The notes beneath the pieces are model-generated. The model worked only from the letters and a program-made list of their open reading frames with translations. It was not told where the DNA came from and ran no database searches. From NCBI GenBank assembly GCA_963724825.1, contig CAVRWT010000005.1:243157-307156 (forward strand): 64,000 nucleotides of DNA. Direction: 5' to 3'. Positions 52,396-60,803 of the stretch are shown here, piece by piece. The position numbers and the translations under genes are program-made. Within the stretch, counting starts at the first letter, position 1; the number at the start of each line of letters is the position of its first letter. Origin of the DNA: JALYNX01 sp963724825. GTDB lineage: Bacteria > Actinomycetota > Acidimicrobiia > Spongiisociales > ZC4RG35.

Positions 52396-53514
52396 ATGAG
52401 GCAAGCCGTCGTCGATCGATCCGACATCGGCATTCTCTTCGAGGTCTTGACGTCCGACGGCTTCAAGATCATGGGGCCCACAGTTCAGAACGACGCCATC
52501 GTCTACGACGAGCTCGACGGAGTCGACGACCTGCCAGTCGGGTGGACCGACGAACAAGACGGTGCGACATACCGACTGGTCCGCCGAGATGACGAGGCGC
52601 TCTTTGGGTACGCAGTAGGCCAGCACTCGTGGAAGAAGTACCTCTTCCCACCGAGAGTGACCCTTATGCAGATCACGAGGACCGATGATTCGTTGGAGTT
52701 CGTCCAGAAAGAGATCCCTGAGGTCCGGTATGCCTTTCTCGGCGTCCGGGCCTGTGAGCTGGCCGCGATCTCGATTCAGGACCGGGTCTTTCTGGGCGGT
52801 GAGTCGGTAGATCGCACTTATGAGACGGCGCGCCGGGACGTCTTCACCATCGCGGTCAATTGCATGGTTGCGGGGGGCACCTGCTTCTGCGTCTCCATGG
52901 AGACCGGGCCTCGCTGCACATCAGGCTACGACCTGGTTCTGACCGAAGTGATCGACGCCGAACGTCACGAGTTCGTGTTTGAGGCGGGAAGCAACGCAGG
53001 CGAGAGTGTCCTGTCGAGGATGCACGGTCGGACGGCAACCGAGCCTGACCTTGCCCGTGTGGACTACATCGTTGACCAGACCGCCTCGAGCATGGGACGG
53101 GCGATGGACACCGCGGGGATCAAGGAACTTCTCTTGGGGAACCTCGAGCATCCCCGCTGGGACGAGGTGGCCAGCAGATGTCTGGCTTGCACCAATTGCA
53201 CCCTGGTCTGCCCCACCTGTTTCTGCTCCACGACCGAAGACACGGTCACGCTCGACGGCTCGTCCGCAACCAGGTCTCGCCGTTGGGATTCGTGTTTCAC
53301 CATGGACTTCTCCAGCCTGCACGGTGTCCCGATTCGAGATTCGACGAAGTCGCGTTACCGACAGTGGATGACCCACAAACTGGCGAACTGGTTCGACCAA
53401 TTCGGTTCGTCAGGGTGCGTCGGCTGCGGTCGCTGCATCACCTGGTGCCCGGTTGGAATCGACATCACAGAAGAGGTGGCCGCGATCCGCGCTTCCCTGG
53501 AGACGGTCGCATGA
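52396..53514 (+). CDS. hydB: NiFe hydrogenase beta subunit (HydB/HyhB-like), 2x[4Fe-4S]
   Basis: 372 aa. Electron-transfer subunit of the group 3b (sulf)hydrogenase. The N-terminal part has YAFLGVRACELAAISIQDRVF, and CMVAGGTCFCVSMETGPRC. Two [4Fe-4S] ferredoxin motifs are near 262-275 (CLACTNCTLVCPTC) and 340-351 (CVGCGRCITWCP). It moves electrons between the NiFe centre and the flavin. GGAG lies 8 nt before ATG 52396. Its stop overlaps the next start by ATGA. Confidence 0.9.
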   Translation: MRQAVVDRSDIGILFEVLTSDGFKIMGPTVQNDAIVYDELDGVDDLPVGWTDEQDGATYRLVRRDDEALFGYAVGQHSWKKYLFPPRVTLMQITRTDDSLEFVQKEIPEVRYAFLGVRACELAAISIQDRVFLGGESVDRTYETARRDVFTIAVNCMVAGGTCFCVSMETGPRCTSGYDLVLTEVIDAERHEFVFEAGSNAGESVLSRMHGRTATEPDLARVDYIVDQTASSMGRAMDTAGIKELLLGNLEHPRWDEVASRCLACTNCTLVCPTCFCSTTEDTVTLDGSSATRSRRWDSCFTMDFSSLHGVPIRDSTKSRYRQWMTHKLANWFDQFGSSGCVGCGRCITWCPVGIDITEEVAAIRASLETVA

Positions 53515-53966
53515 ACCTCCGATCATTGCGTGAGAGCAGCGAGCTCCTCAAGACGCTCACTAACACCGAAGTCGACCTATTCGAGGGCGTCTCCAGCGAA
53601 GTTCACCTGGCGACCGGCGACGTCCTGTTCGAAGAGGGCGGCCCAGCAGACACCTTCTACATCATCGTCACCGGCAGGATCGGCCTCGAGCTGACGAGCC
53701 CTGGTCGGTCACCAATGGTGATCCAGACTCTCGGGCCGGGCGACTTGGTCGGGGTGAGCTGGTTCTTCCCCCCGTACCGATGGAATTGGAGGGCACGCGC
53801 CCTCGACGACACCAACCTGGTCGCGTTCGACGCCATTGAGGTTCGGCGTCAGTGCGGACTCAATCGAGACCTTGCCCTCGAGGTGCTCGGGGTCGTGGCC
53901 GAAGAGACGGCCCGGCGCCTGCATCGCGCCAGAATCCAACTCCTCGACCTCTACCGGAGCACCTGA
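53511..53966 (+). CDS. Stand-alone cyclic nucleotide-binding domain protein in hydrogenase operon
   Basis: 151 aa CRP-like cNMP-binding beta-roll: LATGDVLFEEGGPADTFYIIVTGRIGLELTS, then LGPGDLVGVSWFFPPYRWNWRARALDDTNLVAFDAIEV and a C-terminal helix. There is no DNA-binding helix-turn-helix, so it is not a transcription factor. The phosphate-binding cassette reads PYRWNWRARAL, which has an Arg like canonical sites but no clear RTA pair. It lies between hydB and hydG with ATGA coupling, so it may regulate or assemble the enzyme. Confidence 0.82.
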   Translation: MNLRSLRESSELLKTLTNTEVDLFEGVSSEVHLATGDVLFEEGGPADTFYIIVTGRIGLELTSPGRSPMVIQTLGPGDLVGVSWFFPPYRWNWRARALDDTNLVAFDAIEVRRQCGLNRDLALEVLGVVAEETARRLHRARIQLLDLYRST

Positions 53967-53969
53967 GCC

Positions 53970-54830
53970 TTGACCGCCGCCACCCGCTCCGGGCTTTCAC
54001 CTCATGCCACCGACGCAATGATGCCTCGGGCCTTTCGGGTCATCTCTAACCAATCCGAAACCCAGGACACGGTCACGCTGGAGTTGGAGCCAGAGGACGG
54101 AGCGCCCCTCCCATTTCTCCCCGGGCAATTCACGATGATCTACGTGTTCGGGGTGGGCGAGGTGCCGATATCCATTTCCGGCGATCCTCGACGCCCTGAG
54201 ACCTTGGTTCACACCGTCCGCTCTGTTGGGGCGGTGACCGCAGCTGTTGTCAGCTTGGGCGTCGGCGACCGCGTGGGAATTCGCGGTCCGTACGGCGTCG
54301 GATGGCCGGTCGATGCCGCCGAAGGCATGGACTTGGTGGTGGTGGCAGGTGGCATCGGCCTCGCCCCCCTACGCCCGGTCGTCCTCGACGTCCTGGCGCG
54401 TCGCGACCGGTTCGGTGTCGTGTCCCTCGTCTACGGCTCCCGCACGCCGGGTGATCTCCTCTTTGAGGAAGAGCTTCACACATGGAGGAGCCGTTTTGAC
54501 ATCGAGGTTGAGGTCACCGTGGACCGAGCGGACGAATCCTGGCTCGGCGATGTGGGTGTGGTCACCGGCCTGCTGTCCCGAATCGCCTTCGACCCCTCGA
54601 AGACGGTGGCCATGCTTTGCGGGCCCGAGATCATGATGAAAGTGGTGGCCAATGAGCTGGGAGTGCGGGCAGTCCCGGCCGAGCGCATCTACGTGAGCGT
54701 GGAGCGCAACATGAAATGCGCCATCGGCTTCTGCGGCCATTGTCAATTCGGCCCGGACTTCATGTGCCGAGACGGGCCTGTCCTCGCTTACGCCCGTGTG
54801 TCCGACCGGCTCCGGGTGCCTGAGCTATGA
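53970..54830 (+). CDS. hydG: NiFe hydrogenase gamma subunit (HydG/HyhG-like FAD/NAD(P) reductase)
   Basis: 286 aa. FNR-like fold: FAD part FLPGQFTMIYVFGVGEVPISISG, then NAD(P) part DLVVVAGGIGLAPLRPVVLD and a C-terminal [2Fe-2S] site with four Cys in KCAIGFCGHCQFGPDFMCRDG near 250-266. It exchanges electrons with NAD(P)H. The start is TTG 53970, 3 nt after the preceding stop; ATG 54018 is a later alternative that keeps the whole domain. Confidence 0.9.
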   Translation: MTAATRSGLSPHATDAMMPRAFRVISNQSETQDTVTLELEPEDGAPLPFLPGQFTMIYVFGVGEVPISISGDPRRPETLVHTVRSVGAVTAAVVSLGVGDRVGIRGPYGVGWPVDAAEGMDLVVVAGGIGLAPLRPVVLDVLARRDRFGVVSLVYGSRTPGDLLFEEELHTWRSRFDIEVEVTVDRADESWLGDVGVVTGLLSRIAFDPSKTVAMLCGPEIMMKVVANELGVRAVPAERIYVSVERNMKCAIGFCGHCQFGPDFMCRDGPVLAYARVSDRLRVPEL

Positions 54831-55603
54831 CCTCGTCCAAGCCGAGACTCGCGGTTTGGAAGTTCGCCTCGTGCGACGGTTGCCAGCTGACTCTCCTCGA
54901 CGCCGAGGACCACCTCCTCGAGGTTGCAGGTGCGATCGAGATCGCCTATTTCCCCGAGGCCACTCGAGGTGAGATCGACGGGCGGTATGACCTGTCGCTT
55001 GTCGAAGGCTCAATCACCACCCCACACGACGCCGAGAGAATCCAGATGGTCAGGGAGATCTCGAAAACCGTGGTGACCATCGGGGCGTGTGCCACTGCGG
55101 GGGGGATTCAGGCCTTGCGCAACTGGGAAAACGTCGACGAGTTCCTGAGCATCGTCTACGCCCAACCTCAGTACATCCAGACGTTGGCAACGTCCACCCC
55201 GATCTCCGATCACATCACCGTTGACTTCGAGCTACGCGGTTGCCCCATTTCCAAGCATCAGCTGCTGGAGGTGATCGACGCCTTCCTCCATCGTCGAAAG
55301 CCGAACATCCCTCGGCACAGCGTCTGTGTCGAATGCAAGCTGCGCGGCACCAACTGCGTCATGGTCGCCCAGCGGATCCCATGCATGGGGCCGATCACCC
55401 AGGCTGGTTGCGGAGCCATCTGCCCCGCTTACGACCGGGGCTGTTATGGCTGTTACGGGCCGTCCCAATCCCCAAACATCGGCTCTCTGGCGGAGTGGTG
55501 GGGGCGGCTCGGAGTATCTGACATCGACCTGGTTCGGGCATTGCGCACCTTCAACGCCTATGCCCCTGAGTTCCGGGAGGCGAGCAACGCCTATGAGCAC
55601 TGA
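54827..55603 (+). CDS. hydD: NiFe hydrogenase small (delta) subunit
   Basis: 258 aa small subunit of the group 3b type. The proximal cluster ligands are in CDGCQLTLLD near 16-19, GACATAGG near 87 and RGCPIS near 136. Later Cys (CVECKLRGTNC, CGAICPAYDRGCYGC) fit medial/distal clusters. No twin-arginine signal is present, so the enzyme is cytoplasmic. ATG 54827 overlaps the hydG stop by ATGA, and its 3' end overlaps the large-subunit start by 11 nt. Confidence 0.93.
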   Translation: MTSSKPRLAVWKFASCDGCQLTLLDAEDHLLEVAGAIEIAYFPEATRGEIDGRYDLSLVEGSITTPHDAERIQMVREISKTVVTIGACATAGGIQALRNWENVDEFLSIVYAQPQYIQTLATSTPISDHITVDFELRGCPISKHQLLEVIDAFLHRRKPNIPRHSVCVECKLRGTNCVMVAQRIPCMGPITQAGCGAICPAYDRGCYGCYGPSQSPNIGSLAEWWGRLGVSDIDLVRALRTFNAYAPEFREASNAYEH

Positions 55604-56885
55604 GCGCGAGATCGCCGTCGACTACCTGGCCCGGGTGGAGGGCGAAGGGGCGATGTACCTCAAGCTGAAGGGAGAGGAAGTACTCGATCTCAAGTTCAGG
55701 ATCTTCGAGCCGCCGCGCTTCTTCGAGGCTTTCCTGCGCGGGCGCAAGTTCTCCGAAGCCCCCGACATCACTGCCCGGATCTGTGGCATCTGCCCGATCG
55801 CCTATCAGACCAGCGCTTGCAACGCCATGGAGTCAGCAGCCGGAGTCCGGCTGACCGGTGGGCTTCGTGCGCTGCGCCGACTCATCTATTGCGGGGAGTG
55901 GATCGAGAGCCACGCGCTCCATGTCTACTTCCTTCATGCACCCGACTTCCTCGGATATGACAACGCGATCGCAATGGGGGCCGACTTCCCGGAGCAGGTG
56001 CAGATGGGTCTCCGGCTGAAGAAGATCGGCAATCAGATCATGGCCCTGGTTGGGGGCCGTGAGATTCACCCGATCAACATCCGAGTTGGGGGCTTCTACC
56101 GGGTTCCAACCAAGAAGGAGTTGGAGAGCCTTGTTCCCGACCTGGAGTGGGCTCTGGAAGCCGCCTTGGCAACCACGCGGTGGGTGTCCGATTTCCCCTT
56201 TCCAGACTTCGAGCGCGACTACGAGTTCGTGGCCCTTCGGCATCCCGACGAGTACGCAATCCACGAAGGGCGCATCGTTTCAAATCGTGGCCTGGACATA
56301 GCTGTCGACGAGTGGGGCGACTACTTCGAGGAGAGTCACGTCGAGTGGTCCAATGCCCTCCACGCCCGACGCAAGGATGGAGGGTCGTATCACCTAGGGC
56401 CGATGGCCCGTTACTCGCTCAATTCCGAGTTGCTCACCCCAGCCGCGAGGGAGATCTCCGAATCGGTCGGACTTGGACCCACCTGTAACAACCCGTTCCG
56501 CAGCATCGTGGTCCGAGCCGTGGAGATCGCCTTCGCTTGCGAAGAGGCCTTACGTCTGATCGACGGGTATGCCAAGCCCGATTCACCGTCCATCGAGGTC
56601 GAACTGCGGGATGTGGTGGGCCATGGCGCCTCGGAAGCACCAAGGGGGACCTTGTATCACCGGTATGAAGTGGACGGCGAAGGGCTGATCTCCGATGCTC
56701 ACATCGTCCCTCCAACGTCTCAGAACCAGCTCAGTATCGAAGACGACCTACGTGCCTACGTCGTGGGTCGCACTCATCTGGCGGACGCCCAGCTGCAGTG
56801 GGAGCTGGAACAGGCGATTCGCAGTTATGACCCCTGTATCTCTTGTGCCACCCACTTTCTCGACCTGACGGTGGAGCGGGAATGA
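55593..56885 (+). CDS. hydA: NiFe hydrogenase large (alpha) subunit, group 3b-like
   Basis: 430 aa. L1 motif RICGICPIAYQTSACNAMES near 61-80 and L2 motif DPCISCATHF near 414-423 give the four Cys ligands of the Ni-Fe site. A short tail after the His (FLDLTVERE) is the likely peptide removed by the maturation protease encoded next. ATG 55593 is preferred over an upstream in-frame ATG within the small-subunit gene. It oxidises or evolves H2 with NAD(P). Its order and subunits match group 3b. Confidence 0.93.
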   Translation: MSTEREIAVDYLARVEGEGAMYLKLKGEEVLDLKFRIFEPPRFFEAFLRGRKFSEAPDITARICGICPIAYQTSACNAMESAAGVRLTGGLRALRRLIYCGEWIESHALHVYFLHAPDFLGYDNAIAMGADFPEQVQMGLRLKKIGNQIMALVGGREIHPINIRVGGFYRVPTKKELESLVPDLEWALEAALATTRWVSDFPFPDFERDYEFVALRHPDEYAIHEGRIVSNRGLDIAVDEWGDYFEESHVEWSNALHARRKDGGSYHLGPMARYSLNSELLTPAAREISESVGLGPTCNNPFRSIVVRAVEIAFACEEALRLIDGYAKPDSPSIEVELRDVVGHGASEAPRGTLYHRYEVDGEGLISDAHIVPPTSQNQLSIEDDLRAYVVGRTHLADAQLQWELEQAIRSYDPCISCATHFLDLTVERE

Positions 56886-57307
56886 AGCGCATGGTCATTG
56901 GGGTCGGCAATCCGACCCGTGGCGATGATGGAGCCGGGTGTGAAGTTGCCCGGAGGGTCGTCTCCGTGGAGGCCCACCAAGCGCTCAATGGCTCGTACGA
57001 GCTCATGGACGTGTGGGAAGGAGCCGACGAGGTGATCCTTGTCGACGCGGCGAGGTCCGGTGCACCGCCAGGAACCGTCCACCGGTTCAACGCTCACGAT
57101 GAGCCCCTCCCACGCGGTCTGTTGGCTACCAGCACCCATTCGGTCGGAGTCACGGAGACCATCGAGATGGCCCGCATCTTGGGACGGCTTCCAAAACGGG
57201 TCGTTGTTTACGGGATCGAGGTTTCCAGCCTGGGGCCGGGAGTCGGATTGTCGACCAAGGTCGAGCAGGCGGTCAGTGATCTGGTGACGGAGATAGACCG
57301 TGCATGA
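56882..57307 (+). CDS. NiFe hydrogenase maturation endoprotease (HycI/HyaD-type)
   Basis: 141 aa. VIGVGNPTRGDDGAGCEVARRV is the conserved N-terminus with the metal Asp/Glu, followed by VDAARSGAPPGTVHRF and THSVGVTETIEMARILG. It cleaves the C-terminal peptide after nickel is inserted. ATG 56882 overlaps the large-subunit stop. It overlaps the hypA start by 8 nt. Confidence 0.9.
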   Translation: MKRMVIGVGNPTRGDDGAGCEVARRVVSVEAHQALNGSYELMDVWEGADEVILVDAARSGAPPGTVHRFNAHDEPLPRGLLATSTHSVGVTETIEMARILGRLPKRVVVYGIEVSSLGPGVGLSTKVEQAVSDLVTEIDRA

Positions 57308-57560
57308 GAATGGCATCGTGCGTGACCTCATGAGCAGGGTCGAGAAGGAAGTCGACACCGGGCGACAGAAGGTCACCAGCCTTCGATTCCAGGTGGGGGC
57401 GCTGTCAGGCATTGGGCCCGAGTCCCTGAGGGAAGGCGCCCGTCACTATGCCCTGGAGGAGTGGGGCTATGCACCGGATGTTCAGGTCGACGAGTCTGTG
57501 GACCCTGCCGACGCGAACGCCCTCGGGGTGCTCCTGGTTTCGATTGGAGTCGGTGCCTAG
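57300..57560 (+). CDS. hypA: HypA-like nickel chaperone without zinc ribbon
   Basis: 86 aa from GTG 57300, MHENGIVRDLMSRVEKEV, with the N-terminal Met-His-Glu that binds nickel in HypA, and RFQVGALSGIGPESLREGARHY. The classic HypA is about 113 aa with two CxxC pairs; here the reading ends DANALGVLLVSIGVGA and holds no Cys at all. The other two frames do not restore a plausible ribbon. It therefore looks like the short HypA-like variant. It may deliver nickel by a zinc-independent path. Confidence 0.75.
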   Translation: MHENGIVRDLMSRVEKEVDTGRQKVTSLRFQVGALSGIGPESLREGARHYALEEWGYAPDVQVDESVDPADANALGVLLVSIGVGA

Positions 57561-57562
57561 AA

Positions 57563-57802
57563 GTGTGTGTCGCGGTTCCTGGACTGGTAGTCGCCATCGG
57601 CGAGCCCACGCCGAGTTCAATCCCTGCTCAGGTGTCCGTCATGAACGCTCGGAGAGACGTCGACCTGGTCATGGTTCCCGATGCAGTGGTCGGGGATTAC
57701 GTGGTGATCCATTCCGGATATGCCATCGAGATCATCCCCAAAGAACGCGCCATCGAAACCATGGCCTTGTTCGGGATCGAAACCACGAAATCATCCACCT
57801 AG
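57563..57802 (+). CDS. hypC: HypC-like hydrogenase assembly chaperone
   Basis: 79 aa. The start MCVAVPGLVVAIG places the essential Cys2 at the N-terminus, as in HypC (MCLxxPG), and NARRDVDLVMVPDAVVGDYVVIHSGYAIEIIPKERA matches the family. It carries the Fe(CN)2CO unit with HypD. GTG 57563 is 2 nt after the hypA stop. HypB, D, E and F are not in the window. Confidence 0.88.
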   Translation: MCVAVPGLVVAIGEPTPSSIPAQVSVMNARRDVDLVMVPDAVVGDYVVIHSGYAIEIIPKERAIETMALFGIETTKSST

Positions 57803-57829
57803 GGCGAATGCCTTCAACCGCGGCTCTGA

Positions 57830-58336
57830 TCAAACGAAGATGATCTGAGCGCCCTCGGAGATCTCGATGAAGTCAGCCGCGCTGATGATCCCCTCGACCC
57901 GCTCGTAGAGATCCTCTTCCTTGATGTGCATCATGTCGGCAGACATCCGGCAGGCCCAGAGATGGCCGCCGGCGTCGGTGATCATCTCCAGGAACTCAGG
58001 GACACCCGGGACGTCGATCCCCTCCATCTGCTTCTTCATCATGTGGGTGGCGAACGAGGTCATCCCCGGCAGCCCCATGAGCATCGGCGACATGTGGGTA
58101 GCCGGGTTCCCGACTGGAGTGAACTTGAGATGGGCCATGGTCTCTTTGTTGATCATGTCGAAGCCCCAGAAGGTGAAGAAGACATGTGTCTCGATCCCCT
58201 CACCCAGGGCCGCATTCGCCAGCACCAAGCCGGGGTAGGCCATGTCCAGCGAGCCCTTGGAGCAGATGATTGCCAGCTTCCGATTGGTCGACTCGTCGTC
58301 GAACACCGGTACCGGTGCTTCCAGTGTCATGGTCAT
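57830..58336 (-). CDS. DsrE2-like sulfurtransferase
   Basis: 168 aa DsrE/DsrF/DrsH-like protein of the DsrE2 subtype: LAIICSKGSLDMAYPGLVLANAA near 23-45, HVFFTFWGFDMINKE near 55 and LWACRMSADMMHIKEEDL near 125, with conserved Cys at about 27 and 129. DsrE2 proteins transfer sulfane sulfur. GGAGG precedes ATG 58336. It is the last gene of a minus-strand operon with a TusE/DsrC-like protein and an SQR-like flavoprotein, converging on the hydrogenase operon. Confidence 0.88.
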   Translation of the reverse strand: MTMTLEAPVPVFDDESTNRKLAIICSKGSLDMAYPGLVLANAALGEGIETHVFFTFWGFDMINKETMAHLKFTPVGNPATHMSPMLMGLPGMTSFATHMMKKQMEGIDVPGVPEFLEMITDAGGHLWACRMSADMMHIKEEDLYERVEGIISAADFIEISEGAQIIFV

Positions 58337-58347
58337 GAACGCCTCCT

Positions 58348-58662
58348 TCAGACGCAACCGACCGGCTTGGGGAGCCCGGCCACGTAGGCCAGCTTCTTTG
58401 CCGGCTTCTTGGGGAACAGTTCGAACATCTCTTTTGTGGCGACGCCGCCGGCCGTCGCCATGCGACGGAGCGTGGGGGCCTCGCCGCTTGCGGCGAAGTC
58501 CGACCGGGCGAAGCGAATGGCCGCCCAATGACGTTCGGTCAGCTCGAGGCTGATGTTGGTGGCAAGGGTCTCCGCCAGGCTCTCGTCCCACTCCGTGGAG
58601 TCCGTGAGGAATCCCTCGGCGTCGACGTGGAGCTCGCGTCCTCGCATGGTTGCAACCGTCAT
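58348..58662 (-). CDS. TusE/DsrC-like sulfur carrier, single C-terminal Cys
   Basis: 104 aa. DsrC/TusE fold features are GRELHVDAEGFLTDSTEWDESLA, RHWAAIRFARSDFAASGEAPTLRRM and C-terminal FPKKPAKKLAYVAGLPKPVGCV with the conserved penultimate Cys. True DsrC has a second Cys eleven residues earlier; here that position is Ala, so it is TusE-like and carries one persulfide only. ATG 58662 overlaps the SQR-like stop by 4 nt. Confidence 0.88.
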   Translation of the reverse strand: MTVATMRGRELHVDAEGFLTDSTEWDESLAETLATNISLELTERHWAAIRFARSDFAASGEAPTLRRMATAGGVATKEMFELFPKKPAKKLAYVAGLPKPVGCV

Positions 58663-59918
58663 ATGGTCACGTCCTCTCTTGGTGGTTGACCGGTCGGTAT
58701 CTCCTTTCCGGCCATGGACATCGCATTCGGAACCGGAAGCCGCCGACCCGGGAGCAGCAAGTGCCAGTAGATGGGTCTGAACGCGAGCTTGCCCAGGTGG
58801 TTGAGCCTTGTCTCCTTGAGAAGGCTCAGCGGCCCTATTCCCGGAACCGGGTAGGTACCGGGCAGAGGCTCGGTCTCATAGTTGAAATCGATCAGCAGCG
58901 CCTTGCCTGCCCCTGACTCGACGAAGCAGTTGGCATGCCCGTCGAACGCCAGCAACATCGGTCGGCCGGCGATGTGATCCATGAAATTCTCGACGAAGAC
59001 GTCGACGGCGAAGTGGGCCACCGAGCCGGCCTTAGATATGGGAAGCGCAGCTGCGTCGCCCAGGGCAAACACGTTTTGGCACCCTTCCGCCAGAAATGTG
59101 TGGGGATCGACCCTGACGTGGTTCAACTCGTCGCCGAGACCGGACCTGGCCACGAAGTCCGCCCCCATGTTCAGTGGGACAGTCACGAGAAGATCGAAGG
59201 GGATGACTCGCTCGTCATAAGAGACGATGGCGTGGTCGTCGATCCGCTCCACGTAGAAATCAGGCTCGACGCGGATATTCCGCGACTCGAGCATGTCACC
59301 CAGACGCGCCGAGGCTATCGGCTTGGTGAAGGCGCCCGACAGCGGGGTGACAAAGGTCATCTCGACCCGATCACGCATCCCGGCGCGCCGGAAATAGTCG
59401 TCGGCAAGGAAAGCGAATTCGAGAGGCGCCACCGGGCATTTGATCGGCAGCTCGGTGATGTGGACCACGAACCGGCCGCCGTCCCAGAGTGCCAGCTTCC
59501 AGCGAAGGGCCTCGGCACCGGGAAGGGTATAGAACTCGTGGACGGTGTCCCCGAGCTCGGGACCATCCATTCCAGGCGTCATGTCAGGCCGGGCGTGGGT
59601 TCCGGTCGCAATCACAAGCTGGTCGTAGTCAATGGTTCGGCCGCTGGCGAGTTGCACCTGGTTGGCGTCGACATCGACCCGTTCCACGGCCTCGGTGACC
59701 AGTTCCACTCCGTCGCAGAGGAGGTCTCTGGTTGGTTTGCGAAGCTCGTCCGCCTCGTACCGGCCGAATGGAACGAACAGCAGGCCCGGTTGATAGAGAT
59801 GAGAGGTGGCGGGGTCCACCACCGTGATCTTCCACTCTTCGTGTGCGAGCCTCGGTCGAAGTTTGTTGACGATCATGGTGCCTGCCGTGCCGGCTCCGAG
59901 AACAACCAAGCGCCTCAA
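58659..59918 (-). CDS. Sulfide:quinone reductase-like FAD oxidoreductase
   Basis: 419 aa. FAD motif LVVLGAGTAGTMIVNKLR, LVIATGTHARPD, then LPIKCPVAPLEFAFLADDYF with a redox Cys and NVFALGDAAALPISKAG. A second Cys is in HANCFVESGAGKALLIDFNYETEPLPG. This is the SQR/flavocytochrome-c sulfide dehydrogenase-like family, which oxidises sulfide to sulfane sulfur using quinone. The TTG start at 59918 follows AAGGGAG. It begins the operon for TusE-like and DsrE2-like proteins. Confidence 0.87.
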   Translation of the reverse strand: MRRLVVLGAGTAGTMIVNKLRPRLAHEEWKITVVDPATSHLYQPGLLFVPFGRYEADELRKPTRDLLCDGVELVTEAVERVDVDANQVQLASGRTIDYDQLVIATGTHARPDMTPGMDGPELGDTVHEFYTLPGAEALRWKLALWDGGRFVVHITELPIKCPVAPLEFAFLADDYFRRAGMRDRVEMTFVTPLSGAFTKPIASARLGDMLESRNIRVEPDFYVERIDDHAIVSYDERVIPFDLLVTVPLNMGADFVARSGLGDELNHVRVDPHTFLAEGCQNVFALGDAAALPISKAGSVAHFAVDVFVENFMDHIAGRPMLLAFDGHANCFVESGAGKALLIDFNYETEPLPGTYPVPGIGPLSLLKETRLNHLGKLAFRPIYWHLLLPGRRLPVPNAMSMAGKEIPTGQPPREDVTI

Positions 59919-60076
59919 AGGATCTCCCTTCGCATACCAAAAACGCTACGAATGACCGCGGCTCTCAAGTAGGGCCGAAGGGCAGCGGAATCGGCGATTT
60001 GGACCGTATTGCCGTGGCGATCCGGGCCTAACGGCCCTGCCGGGCCGGCAGCTCGGGTCATAGCGTCGACCAGGTC

Positions 60077-60781
60077 ATGACACGCAAGTCGACTCTTGCC
60101 CTATTCGGCGCCGTCGCCTCCTATCTCGCCCTGCAATGGCTGGGGAGGACGTGGGGCGCCACCGGCGCGGAAAGAAGGGCACCCCTGCCTGGCGATGAGG
60201 TCGTGCCCCACCCCCAGATCCTGACCACGCATGCCACCACCATCGACGCACCGCCGAAGGCGGTGTGGCCGTGGCTGATTCAAATGGGCTGGCATCAAGG
60301 AGGGTGGTACACAGCTCGTTGGGTCGATCGGATCCTGTTTCCGGCGAATTGGCCGGCCGCTACCCAGATCCTCCCCGCTCTCCAGGATCGAACGATTGGA
60401 GACTTCATCCCGGATGGCCCGCCGGAAAGCGAGTGCGGGTTCATCATCGAGAGCCTGGAGACGGACCGAAGCCTCGTTCTCCACTCCACGACGCACCTGC
60501 CGAAGTCCTGGAGGGAGAACCATGGTGCTCGGCTGGATTGGACCTGGTCGTTCTTCATCGACGACCTTGGTGGTGAGCGCAGCCGGTTGATCTTTCGCTG
60601 CCGCGGCAATGCCGCTCCGTGGTGGCTGCTTACGATCTACCGATTGGCAATCATTCCCGCCGACTTCATCATGTCCCGGCAGATGCTGCATGGGCTGGCG
60701 CGCCGTGCAGTTGCGGCGGGCAGTCCGGCCAAAAGTACGGCCACCGCTGGCCGGACTGGATTCCGGCGGGACGCCTCCTGA
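60077..60781 (+). CDS. SRPBCC-family protein with N-terminal membrane helix
   Basis: 234 aa. A hydrophobic N-terminus (TLALFGAVASYLALQWLGR) is followed by a START-like fold: TIDAPPKAVWPWLIQMGWHQGGWYTARWVDR, and SLVLHSTTHLPKSWRENHG. It binds an unknown hydrophobic ligand. ATG 60077 is the start. It directly precedes the metal ATPase gene with a 22-nt gap and is divergent from the SQR operon. Confidence 0.78.
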   Translation: MTRKSTLALFGAVASYLALQWLGRTWGATGAERRAPLPGDEVVPHPQILTTHATTIDAPPKAVWPWLIQMGWHQGGWYTARWVDRILFPANWPAATQILPALQDRTIGDFIPDGPPESECGFIIESLETDRSLVLHSTTHLPKSWRENHGARLDWTWSFFIDDLGGERSRLIFRCRGNAAPWWLLTIYRLAIIPADFIMSRQMLHGLARRAVAAGSPAKSTATAGRTGFRRDAS

Positions 60782-60803
60782 GGCTCCCTGCCACGTGTGC
60801 GGC

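Noticed and set aside
57461..57562. A CTGC...CGPC pair in a third frame near hypA that might be its lost zinc ribbon
   Set aside because: Spacing is 5 residues rather than about 12, and the HypA frame reads naturally to its stop.
58480..58530. GGCGAAGTC-like sequence resembling the inverted-repeat element arms
   Set aside because: It lies inside the TusE-like coding region and encodes conserved protein sequence; no matching second arm.
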